A stretch of DNA of 63,516 nt from the NCBI GenBank assembly GCA_001603455.1, contig LUZA01000006.1, forward strand, positions 1 through 63,516, read 5' to 3'. Shown piece after piece: positions 1 through 7,268 of the stretch (position 1 is its first letter; each line of letters starts with the position of its first letter). The translations under genes and the position numbers were made by a program. The stretch comes from Bacteroidales bacterium Bact_09. Lineage in GTDB: Bacteria; Bacteroidota; Bacteroidia; Bacteroidales; UBA932. The notes under the pieces were generated by a model, which searched no databases, had not been told where the DNA came from, and saw only the letters and a program-made list of their open reading frames with translations.

Positions 1-78
1 CGGCGCAAATAAACTCCAATATTAAACCCTTTCATCTGTATAATAATTTGTTGCTAACAAATGTAGGCTTTTTTTTAT

Positions 79-86
79 TACTTTTG
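79..86 (+). promoter_or_regulatory. Putative -7 promoter box
   Basis: TACTTTTG fits the Bacteroidetes -7 consensus TAnnTTTG and lies 21 bases before the start of the coiled-coil gene at 108. No TTTG at the usual -33 spacing is visible; the nearest is at 47-50, too far away. The rest of bases 1-107 is AT-rich with no other recognisable element. Confidence 0.35.
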
Positions 87-107
87 TGTTAATAAAATCT
101 TTCGATT

Positions 108-965
108 ATGGAAAAGAATCTGAAAACCATTATTATCATCCTCTCTGCAGTGGCAGCACTGCTGATAGGAGCACTGGTCTGGATCTGGATAGACCGCGGT
201 GGTATGATAAAAGAACTGAACCTTGAAAAAGAGGAGCTAACCCAACAGACGATACAACTGCGTTCCGAATATGACTCTTTGAGCACGACCAATGATACGC
301 TTAACCTTCGCCTTATGGAGGAACGGGAAAAGATCGATCTGCTTATTGAACGCATCAACAAGACCGAAGCCACCAACCGTACCCGTATCCGTGAATATGA
401 GAAGGAGCTGGGGACTTTGCGCAGCATCATGCGCAGCTACATCCGGCAAATCGATTCACTCAATACCCTGAACCTGGCGCTGCGGCAGGATGCGACCCAG
501 GCAAGGGAAGAGGCTTCGCGGGCATCGCAGCAATACGAAGAGCTGCGCACCACGACCGAAGAATATGCCCGGCAGGTCGAGATCGGGGCTCAGATCAAGG
601 GACGTGACTTTGTTCTTACCGGCATTACCGAAAGTGGCAAGAATTCCGAGCGCTCCAGCCGTATCACCCGGCTAAAACTGTGCGGGAGCCTTATAGAAAA
701 TGCCATTGCACAGAAAGGACCGCGCAACATTTATCTGCGCATCAAGGGTCCGGATGGTATTTTGCTTACCAATCCCGGTCAGGGCGTTTTCAACGCTGCC
801 GGAGAACAATTGGTGTACTCGGCAGTACGGGAGATCGACTACCAGGGCGCCGAAGTGGAATTCTGCATTTTCTTTGGCGGGGTTAGCTTTAGCCGCGGCA
901 TTTACACGGCAGAAGTATATACCACTGACGGACAAATTGGCATGACCGACATTCTTCTGCGTTGA
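108..965 (+). CDS. Membrane-anchored coiled-coil protein, function unknown
   Basis: A single hydrophobic segment at about residues 7-27 is followed by a charged, heptad-patterned helix from about residue 35 to 165. A compact beta-rich C-terminal part (about 170-285) follows, containing short strands such as NIYLRIKGPDG. The shape suggests an inner-membrane-anchored protein with a periplasmic coiled coil carrying a small globular domain. I cannot name the family beyond a conserved Bacteroidales hypothetical protein. The start is an ATG at 108, about 20 bases after a -7 box. Its TGA stop overlaps the TTG start of hemW by four bases, so the two are probably co-translated, although no functional link is evident. 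Confidence 0.75.
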   Translation: MEKNLKTIIIILSAVAALLIGALVWIWIDRGGMIKELNLEKEELTQQTIQLRSEYDSLSTTNDTLNLRLMEEREKIDLLIERINKTEATNRTRIREYEKELGTLRSIMRSYIRQIDSLNTLNLALRQDATQAREEASRASQQYEELRTTTEEYARQVEIGAQIKGRDFVLTGITESGKNSERSSRITRLKLCGSLIENAIAQKGPRNIYLRIKGPDGILLTNPGQGVFNAAGEQLVYSAVREIDYQGAEVEFCIFFGGVSFSRGIYTAEVYTTDGQIGMTDILLR

Positions 966-2098
966 TCTACGTTCATATTCCCTTTTGCCGGAGTTTCTGC
1001 TCCTATTGCAACTTCTATTCAAGTACCAGGATCCGGGAGATTCCCGTGATGCTGGAATCCATTCGACAGGAATGGGAACGGGAGCGTGACTCATGGATGG
1101 ACCTATGGCACAGCGGAAAGTTCCCGCTGCGTCATACCATTTATCTGGGAGGAGGAACCCCTTCAGTATGTTCCCCCCGGGAATTGCATCCTTTACTGAC
1201 AATGCTGATCCATGACATGAAAAAAGCCGGGATGGAGCCTGCGGAGGTCACGATGGAAGTAAATCCGGGAGATATTACCATCCCCTATTGCGTATCATTG
1301 CTTAATTCCGGGGTTAACAGGCTGAGCATTGGCATCCAGTCTTTTGATGATGATCATCTGAAGGCCATGAAGCGCCGGCACACGGGCAGGTCAGGAAAAG
1401 AATCATTTTACAAAGCCCGGACGGCCGGTTTCCGCAACATCAGCATAGATTTGATATTCGGGTTTCCTGGCCTTACGATATCCCTATGGGAAGACACCCT
1501 GCGTCAGGCAGTTGCCCTGGGGCCGGAACATATCTCGGCCTACCAGCTAAGCCTGGAGCCTTCTTCCCCTTGGGGCAGGAAGGGGGTCCTCCCGCCGCAG
1601 GAGGAATGTGCCCGGCAATATGCCCTTTTACAGGATTACCTGCAGCTCACAGGATATATCCAGTACGAGGTGTCCAGTTTCTCCCTGCCCGGCAGGGAAT
1701 CGCAGCACAACAGCGGGTACTGGCTCCGGATTCCCTACATAGGACTTGGGCCTGCGGCCCATTCTTTTAACGGACAAGACCGGTATGCCAACGTGGCACA
1801 CCTGGACCGTTATGTGGAAGGGATCCGCAGTGATAAACCGGCTCGGACCTATGACCGCCTGAAAGCAAGCGATGTGCATAACGAGCACATTATGTTGCAA
1901 CTCAGGACAGTGCATGGCTTATCCCTTTCTCAAATGGAAGCACGCGAAGGATCCGGTGCAATGGAAAGCCTGTTAATACAAATAGCCCCGTTACTGGAAC
2001 AGGGCTTGCTTATCAAAAAAGAGGACCGGGTATTCATACCCGCCGGCCGGTTTTTTATTTCTGACAATATCATCCGGGATTGTCTGCTGCCTCTTTGA
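962..2098 (+). CDS. hemW: Radical SAM haem chaperone HemW
   Basis: HemW-type radical SAM protein, related to coproporphyrinogen dehydrogenase but acting as a haem chaperone in characterised family members. The [4Fe-4S]/SAM motif CxxxCxxC is at residues 9-16 (FCRSFCSYCNF). The residue two places after the last cysteine is Phe, as in HemW, whereas true HemN has a fourth Cys there. GGGTPS follows as the SAM-binding glycine motif, and HNSGYW matches the HNxxYW signature separating HemW from HemN. Length (378 residues) is typical. The start is TTG at 962 inside TTGA, overlapping the preceding stop; no other start fits because the CxxxC motif begins at residue 9. Its 3' end overlaps the convergent DUF3109 gene by 29 bp. 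Confidence 0.92.
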   Translation: MIYVHIPFCRSFCSYCNFYSSTRIREIPVMLESIRQEWERERDSWMDLWHSGKFPLRHTIYLGGGTPSVCSPRELHPLLTMLIHDMKKAGMEPAEVTMEVNPGDITIPYCVSLLNSGVNRLSIGIQSFDDDHLKAMKRRHTGRSGKESFYKARTAGFRNISIDLIFGFPGLTISLWEDTLRQAVALGPEHISAYQLSLEPSSPWGRKGVLPPQEECARQYALLQDYLQLTGYIQYEVSSFSLPGRESQHNSGYWLRIPYIGLGPAAHSFNGQDRYANVAHLDRYVEGIRSDKPARTYDRLKASDVHNEHIMLQLRTVHGLSLSQMEAREGSGAMESLLIQIAPLLEQGLLIKKEDRVFIPAGRFFISDNIIRDCLLPL

Positions 2099-2639
2099 TA
2101 GCCCGGTACACCTCCCGTCCAAAACAATGGATTAGGGGTTCTTTCAGGAATTCAAACACCCTTACTTTTTTCTTTTCTCCCTGTAAGCGCGCCGTACTGC
2201 ACAAATGGCACTGGTGGTAATTGAGCCCGATTGTATCGCCTGTAAGTTTTTGTACCCGGATGGGATATAGCCAGCACGATATAGGTTTACGCAGGGAAGA
2301 GATTCCTTCATTCCAAGCCTTTTCTATGGCACACATACAATTCCCGTCACGAAAGAAAGCATAGGCGCATTCTTTCCCTTCTATCAGCGGAGTCACGGCA
2401 TCGTCTTCAAAGTCGTTGACCCAGGGGCCCTGTATCTCTACTGCACATACGCCTTTGCGTTGCATGTAGGGCATATACTGCTCCCATTCCTGTTCCAGCA
2501 ACCGGCATTCTTCAGGGGTAAGGGGTGCACCGCTGTCTCCCTCCACGCAGCAGATCCCCTTGCAAACAGGCAGGTCGCAGCAAAAATGCCCGGTCAGCAC
2601 CCCTTCACTGACAATGATCTTATCCGAAACTATGATCAC
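2070..2639 (-). CDS. DUF3109 cysteine-rich protein
   Basis: Matches the DUF3109 family common in Bacteroidota, of unknown function. The N-terminal CCDLPVCKGICC segment plus later cysteines (CAYAFF, CMCAIEKAW, CWLYPIRV, CHLC) make a cysteine-rich protein, reminiscent of the zinc- or iron-sulfur-binding YkgJ-like proteins. That binding role is inference. The start is GTG at 2639; its last bases overlap the TGA stop of the upstream lipoprotein gene (GTGA), so the two are translationally coupled. The 3' end overlaps hemW by 29 bp on the opposite strand. Length 189 residues is normal for the family. Confidence 0.85.
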   Translation of the reverse strand: MIIVSDKIIVSEGVLTGHFCCDLPVCKGICCVEGDSGAPLTPEECRLLEQEWEQYMPYMQRKGVCAVEIQGPWVNDFEDDAVTPLIEGKECAYAFFRDGNCMCAIEKAWNEGISSLRKPISCWLYPIRVQKLTGDTIGLNYHQCHLCSTARLQGEKKKVRVFEFLKEPLIHCFGREVYRAIKEAADNPG

Positions 2640-3112
2640 TGCACCGGTGCCGGATAGGGGTCAAGTTTCAGGTCCTCTCCGTATGTATCTTTCAATTCCT
2701 GAATAAAGACATTAATGGCCGCCATGGCTTTACCCAATTCTGCGATTTCTTCCTGCGGGATGGAAGTATCTTTAATATATTCCATTAACTGCACTGTCTG
2801 GGAAGTATGTTTTACATTGTAGTTATACCACATTTCAACATACTGATAGTCTATTCTGACAAGCTCTTCCTGCCGTGAGGGAGCAAGTGAATCAAAATCC
2901 ACATCTGTAAATTCCTTTGCTTTCGCATGCATTTTCACACATTCACGGGCCAGGGTGTTTGCGCTTTCCATTGCTCCCCGGACAAATTCCTTTAATTCTG
3001 TGTTATCTTTCAAGGCTTTGGACATTGTTAGGTCAAGCTGAGGGACATTGGAGGGTGTATTGCAGGAGATAAGGCCTGCCACCATCATAACAAATAAAAT
3101 AATCTTTTTCAT
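2636..3112 (-). CDS. Small lipoprotein, function unknown
   Basis: 158 residues with a classical lipoprotein signal: a short hydrophobic stretch ending LISC, with Cys17 as the lipidated residue. The mature part is mostly charged helix (for example VRGAMESANTLARECVKM) and looks like a small helical-bundle envelope lipoprotein. No family is recognised. The first gene of a two-gene unit with the DUF3109 gene, joined by a four-base overlap. A -7 box (TATCTTTG in minus sense) lies 20 bases upstream, immediately after the terminator of the preceding minus-strand operon. Confidence 0.75.
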   Translation of the reverse strand: MKKIILFVMMVAGLISCNTPSNVPQLDLTMSKALKDNTELKEFVRGAMESANTLARECVKMHAKAKEFTDVDFDSLAPSRQEELVRIDYQYVEMWYNYNVKHTSQTVQLMEYIKDTSIPQEEIAELGKAMAAINVFIQELKDTYGEDLKLDPYPAPVQ

Positions 3113-3132
3113 GGTTCAGGAAATTAACAACA

Positions 3133-3140
3133 CAAAGATA
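3133..3140 (-). promoter_or_regulatory. Putative -7 box of lipoprotein/DUF3109 unit
   Basis: Minus-strand TATCTTTG matches TAnnTTTG and lies 20 bases before the ATG at 3112. It sits between the terminator at 3145-3171 and the gene, the expected place for a new promoter. No clear -33 TTTG. Confidence 0.4.
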
Positions 3141-3144
3141 ATAA

Positions 3145-3171
3145 AAAACCGCCCCTAAAAGGAGCGGTTTT
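3145..3171 (-). terminator. Rho-independent terminator after the beta-barrel gene
   Basis: On the minus strand an 11-base arm (AAAACCGCTCC) pairs with GGGGCGGTTTT through a loop of about five bases, with one U-G wobble, followed by more T residues. On the plus strand the same position would be a C-A mismatch, so the hairpin is better formed for minus-strand RNA. It lies 21 bases after the stop of the gene ending at 3192. Confidence 0.85.
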
Positions 3172-3191
3172 GTAAGTTCATTCAATGATCA

Positions 3192-4067
3192 CTAAAAACG
3201 GAATCCTATTTTCAATTGCGGAAAGGCAAAGAATTTGAATTGCATTTCATATGCATTGTATTCTTGGCCGTCTGCGTACATACGGACTGCTGAATAGTAA
3301 TAATTGAAAGGGCGTACCTCAAGAGCTATGTTCATGCCCGGCAGGAAGTTGTATTCCACGCCGGCCGTGATCGCTCCGGATATTGCATATGCTTCGCCTG
3401 CACGTCTGTCCAGCGCATAGAGTTCAAGAGGATCTGTCTCTCCGTCTTCCACAGGTATCTCTATCCCCGTATAGGGCAGGTACGCCTGTACTCTTGCATG
3501 TTGGAAACCGCCCAGTACACCGATGTAAGGAAACAGCCTCCCGTTGCAGTTGTTGAAATAGTAGTCCGCACCGACAGTTACAAGGTATTTGTCGGTCAAC
3601 CTGCCTTCAACCCACTGAATGCCTCCCTGGTTTAAAAGTCCCCGGGAAGAACGGGTAAGACTGCTACTCTCAAGATCGATGCCTTCAATATAATCACGCT
3701 CGGGCGTAACGTCTATTTGCATGGCAAACATGGCGTTCACTGCAAAGCGGTTGGTGACGAAGAATTTTCCCTGGATCCCTGCAATGTTGGCGATCGAATT
3801 GTTATTCAGACTGCCCATCTGCAGGTAATAACCCACGCTTTTATCTGTCGGATCAATGCCCAGTTCTGAGCCCGGCATATAGCTGGGCAGCAGGGGAGTT
3901 AAATTGTCCAGATAGTCAAAGTATAATCCTCCGCCCAACACTGCCGAGACCTGAAACTGTCCCGCACGTGGAGCATATACAGCACTTCCGGAGCGTTCTG
4001 CCGGTTGCGCCTTAAGGGACGCAACCGTTAGAACAGCTATCAGAAATATGCTAAGTTTTTTTATCAT
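3192..4067 (-). CDS. Outer-membrane beta-barrel protein partnered with coiled-coil lipoprotein
   Basis: An N-terminal signal peptide (MIKKLSIFLIAVLTVASLKA, cleaved after KA) precedes about 270 residues of alternating aromatic and polar beta-strands. It ends in KIGFRF, the C-terminal Phe signature of outer-membrane barrels. Size suggests an 8- to 10-strand barrel with a long extracellular loop around residues 205-235 rich in Asp and Glu. The ATG at 4067 is preferred over an upstream TTG at 4076. The upstream gene ends only 25 bases away and shares the promoter at 7200-7229; a strong terminator follows. It resembles the barrel family I remember as 'BT1926-like' in Bacteroides, encoded beside the BT1927 S-layer protein, but I cannot verify that here. 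Confidence 0.8.
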   Translation of the reverse strand: MIKKLSIFLIAVLTVASLKAQPAERSGSAVYAPRAGQFQVSAVLGGGLYFDYLDNLTPLLPSYMPGSELGIDPTDKSVGYYLQMGSLNNNSIANIAGIQGKFFVTNRFAVNAMFAMQIDVTPERDYIEGIDLESSSLTRSSRGLLNQGGIQWVEGRLTDKYLVTVGADYYFNNCNGRLFPYIGVLGGFQHARVQAYLPYTGIEIPVEDGETDPLELYALDRRAGEAYAISGAITAGVEYNFLPGMNIALEVRPFNYYYSAVRMYADGQEYNAYEMQFKFFAFPQLKIGFRF

Positions 4068-4091
4068 TATACGCAAATCTTATCCGTATTG

Positions 4092-7000
4092 TTATTGATA
4101 GTTTTCCAGAAGTTTGGCTCTGATACCTTCCAGGATAACGAGTTTCTGCTGCAGGCTTTGAATTTCTTCCAGCCAGATATCAATCTGTGCCTGGTACCTT
4201 GCGGCTTCGTTCTCTATCAGACCCATAAAGCTGGGCATGGGCAAACCTTGTTCATAAAGAGCAATGGCTTCCTCGATCCTGCGGAGTTCATTCTGTTTTT
4301 CCATGAGGTCATGCTTTGCACGAGACCATGCTTCGAGCAATCCTTCGTTGGCAATATTGCCTCCGTTGTGTGCCCACATAGCCTGCTGGATCAGCCACTG
4401 GTATTCTTCGATCCACAATTCGTAGATTTCAATATTACCCATTACCCATTCACCCTTAACTGGATCATAGTAGCCACCGATGGCAAGCAGTTCTTCTACG
4501 ATGTCGTCCAATTCTGCCTGGAGTGCATCTCTAAGGGCTTTGGCTTCCGTATACAGTGCAAGCTGGGCATCGTACAATGCCTGGATCTTATCAATGAGAG
4601 CGGCATATTCGCCATTCTTCACGCGGTTGTAAGTATCCAGGTAAGCCTGGTAGTCGCGGGTCTGCCAAATAGCATAGAAGTAATGGCCTTCGCCGTAGTT
4701 ATTTCTTTCACTCCACAACCAGAGCGGCAGGTCACCTGCCCATTCTGACCACTGTTCGCCGCAGTATTCGCCGGCATTCAGCAGGGCGGCATATGATACG
4801 TAGAGGTCACATTTTTTGTTCAGGTAAGTAATGTCAAAATCAAGTGACGGGCTGATGGTGGTACGGCCCATTCCGTCGGGACCTTCCAGAACAAAGAAGA
4901 ACTGTGTAGCATCTACAGGTCTGGGTTGTGTTTCGTCCCAATCCTTGTCATCATCATATACAGGAGGATCGTACTTGGACGGCGTTGCATAAATTTCTTT
5001 AATTGCCGGTTTTTCAGTTACTGCAGCCAAGGCTTGCGTTCTGGACCAGTCGACAATATCAATTACTTTTCCTTTGCTGTCGTAAACGTATTTTTTGGCT
5101 TTCCACTCCCTGTCAAAAGGATCGAACATGGCTGTTTCCATGGCTCCCAGACCTTCTACGGCATTGTAGTAAGCCTTAATGGCATTTTCAATGGGTTTTG
5201 TAGAAACGCCTACCATATATGCTTGATAAGCAGCGCGGTCCAATTTGCCAAAGAAATCAAACAATACTTGTTCTGCCGCATCTTTATAATCGGCTGCGTT
5301 AATGGTTATAACCGTACCTCCGTGGGGGTTTTCGAGTCCAATTTCAACTTGTCTGTCTTCGAACAGCCAGTACAGGAACAACCATACATACCAGTCCTGT
5401 TTGGTCAGCTCTGTGATCTTTTTATTGGAATTGGCATACACTGCACGCATAATATCACCGTATACCACAGGTGTGGGTTTGTAGGTCCATGCGGTAGCAT
5501 GTTCCCAGAACGGGGGATATCCTTCGGGATGTGTTCCGTCCATCAGGCCCTTGAGCTGGGTGATGATGGCATCCATCTGGGTGGGTGCATTTATCAGACC
5601 TATGATGGTGTTCAGTGCGTTGATTACAGCACCGGCATTACCTTGAAATATGAAATTAGCCAAAGTGCCGGCGTTAAATTTAATACCGCCCAGTACTTCC
5701 GAGATGTTAGCACTTCCCGGTACGGTCAGTGTGCCTTCATCCAGCCAGCCATCCAGATATTCCATGAACAGGCTAATCAGACTATCGGCTGCAAAATACA
5801 TATCGTCATAGGTGTTCAGGTGTACCCTGTAGTTGGCCATCTGAGTATCCCATGCGGTCCAGGCATTTACCCATGCAGTGTAACGGGAACCCACATGGCT
5901 GCCGGAAATACGTGCTTCATCATAATATTTCTGCCAATTATTCCAATTGGTTTTATACTTGGTAGTAGCATCATTGGCCTGTTTTTGTTTTGCTTCGAGG
6001 TTACGTTTGATAACCCCGGAATCCTGATCTTCAAATTCGGCGCGGGTGTCTTCGATAACGCGCATATCGCGTTTCATCATATTGAACATGCTGTTGGCTC
6101 CTGTCCAGGGAGCGGTAATGGAATATGTTCCGTTAACAACATGGATGTTGGGATCGTCACCTTTGTCGCTGAATACATTAGCAATAGAAACTTTCCGGTT
6201 CTTGGTCAGCGCAGCGTTGGCGTTATCGAGTGCCTGATGGTCAAACAGCAGCCATTTTTCCTGCAGTTTAATAAAATCGATTTCCATTTCTGCGATCTCT
6301 GCACGCAGAGCGGTGATCACGTCCTGGAATCCAGCTATCAGTTCGTCAAATTCTCCGTGGTAAGCATTATAAAGGGCTTCGTAAGCCTCTACTACGCCGG
6401 TCAGGTATTCGATCTGACATTCCAGTCTCATCTTGTCACGTTGCATGTGGAGGAGGGCATGTTCAACGTCTTCCGGATAGGTAACGTTCACATACCATTC
6501 GTATGCAGTTTTGGCATAGTTCAGTTCTATTTGTGCCTCGGCCAGATCCAGGATAACGCCTTTGATCTGGAACAGGATGGCGTCCAAAGCATTCAGGAGA
6601 TCCTGAGCCAGTGTGGCGGCATTTGCGATCTTCCATTGTTCAAAAGCAAGCAGGGCAGCTTCATAAGCCTGCATAGCCTGAACCATCTGTGCCTGCATCT
6701 GGGCAATTACCAACTGGTAGGCGGCAATGGCGGCATCGGCTTCTGCGCGATAAATCTCGAGTTCAATTTCCATTTTCTCGATTTCTTTAGCCCATGCTTC
6801 TTTATGAAAATCTGTCAAAGCTTTTTCCCATTCAACTTGTGCCTGAATGAGGGCGGCTTCGGCTTCTATTCTCTTGGCCTGGGCAGCTACAACGGCTTCC
6901 TGGGCCTTGATATAACTGGCCTGGGCCTGGATCAAAGCGGCGTTGGCAGCTTCTACCTGTACCTTGGCCTGTACAAGACTGGCTTGTGCGGTCAGCAAGG

Positions 7001-7115
7001 CAGCCTTTGCATTACGCATGGCTTCAATGCCGGGGCTGGGCTCATTCTTAATACAGCCTACGGCGAGTACACCCAGTACTAAAAAGGCTGCACTCCATTT
7101 CAAAAATTTTTTCAT
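4092..7115 (-). CDS. Giant coiled-coil lipoprotein, possible surface-layer or stalk protein
   Basis: 1007 residues. The signal peptide ends AVGC with Cys21 as lipidation site. From about residue 38 come nine near-perfect Ala/Gln heptads (such as AALIQAQ, ASYIKAQ, EAVVAAQ), then further long helices to about residue 310. A mixed central region (about 320-770) is rich in Trp, Tyr and Asn. The C-terminal 150 residues are again Leu/Ala/Glu heptads. N- and C-terminal helices flanking a globular middle suggest an antiparallel helical stalk with a head, anchored in the outer membrane. It is co-transcribed with the beta-barrel gene 25 bases downstream. Function unknown; the pairing and size recall the BT1927/BT1926 surface-layer pair of Bacteroides thetaiotaomicron, which is inference from memory. 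The 718-residue open frame on the opposite strand is a shadow. Confidence 0.8.
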   Translation of the reverse strand: MKKFLKWSAAFLVLGVLAVGCIKNEPSPGIEAMRNAKAALLTAQASLVQAKVQVEAANAALIQAQASYIKAQEAVVAAQAKRIEAEAALIQAQVEWEKALTDFHKEAWAKEIEKMEIELEIYRAEADAAIAAYQLVIAQMQAQMVQAMQAYEAALLAFEQWKIANAATLAQDLLNALDAILFQIKGVILDLAEAQIELNYAKTAYEWYVNVTYPEDVEHALLHMQRDKMRLECQIEYLTGVVEAYEALYNAYHGEFDELIAGFQDVITALRAEIAEMEIDFIKLQEKWLLFDHQALDNANAALTKNRKVSIANVFSDKGDDPNIHVVNGTYSITAPWTGANSMFNMMKRDMRVIEDTRAEFEDQDSGVIKRNLEAKQKQANDATTKYKTNWNNWQKYYDEARISGSHVGSRYTAWVNAWTAWDTQMANYRVHLNTYDDMYFAADSLISLFMEYLDGWLDEGTLTVPGSANISEVLGGIKFNAGTLANFIFQGNAGAVINALNTIIGLINAPTQMDAIITQLKGLMDGTHPEGYPPFWEHATAWTYKPTPVVYGDIMRAVYANSNKKITELTKQDWYVWLFLYWLFEDRQVEIGLENPHGGTVITINAADYKDAAEQVLFDFFGKLDRAAYQAYMVGVSTKPIENAIKAYYNAVEGLGAMETAMFDPFDREWKAKKYVYDSKGKVIDIVDWSRTQALAAVTEKPAIKEIYATPSKYDPPVYDDDKDWDETQPRPVDATQFFFVLEGPDGMGRTTISPSLDFDITYLNKKCDLYVSYAALLNAGEYCGEQWSEWAGDLPLWLWSERNNYGEGHYFYAIWQTRDYQAYLDTYNRVKNGEYAALIDKIQALYDAQLALYTEAKALRDALQAELDDIVEELLAIGGYYDPVKGEWVMGNIEIYELWIEEYQWLIQQAMWAHNGGNIANEGLLEAWSRAKHDLMEKQNELRRIEEAIALYEQGLPMPSFMGLIENEAARYQAQIDIWLEEIQSLQQKLVILEGIRAKLLENYQ

Positions 7116-7199
7116 GCATCAAAAATTTTAAGTTAAACAAAAGTTTTTAGAAGTTATCTTAATCAGAATATTACTTTTCGGCTATGATATATATTAATG

Positions 7200-7229
7200 C
7201 AAAGTTAAACGATAATTTGAATTCGCAAA
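7200..7229 (-). promoter_or_regulatory. Bacteroidetes-type promoter of the coiled-coil lipoprotein operon
   Basis: On the minus strand TTTG (plus 7226-7229) is followed after 18 bases by TAACTTTG (plus 7200-7207), matching both the -33 TTTG and -7 TAnnTTTG elements of Bacteroidetes sigma-ABfr promoters. Transcription would start near 7193, giving a leader of about 80 bases before the ATG at 7115. It is one of the two best-formed promoters in the window. Confidence 0.65.
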
Positions 7230-7268
7230 ACTTTTTTTGTTGAAAACTTGTTGGAAACCCTTGGGTTT

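Noticed and set aside
4926-7082. 718-residue open frame on the plus strand opposite the coiled-coil lipoprotein
   Set aside because: It mirrors the Ala/Gln/Glu-rich codon pattern of the minus-strand gene, has no recognisable motif, and the minus frame has a signal peptide, promoter and terminator.
7139-7235. Nine-base inverted repeat AAAAGTTTT/AAAACTTTT around the promoter of the coiled-coil lipoprotein, as a possible invertible switch
   Set aside because: The arms are simple A/T runs, and one overlaps the -33 box; chance is the likelier explanation. No longer recombination sites or recombinase gene are seen.
7255-7268. AAACCC-TT-GGGTTT hairpin next to the stop of the BACON-LRR gene, as a terminator
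   Set aside because: Six-base stem with a two-base loop and no T tract on the minus strand; too weak to call.
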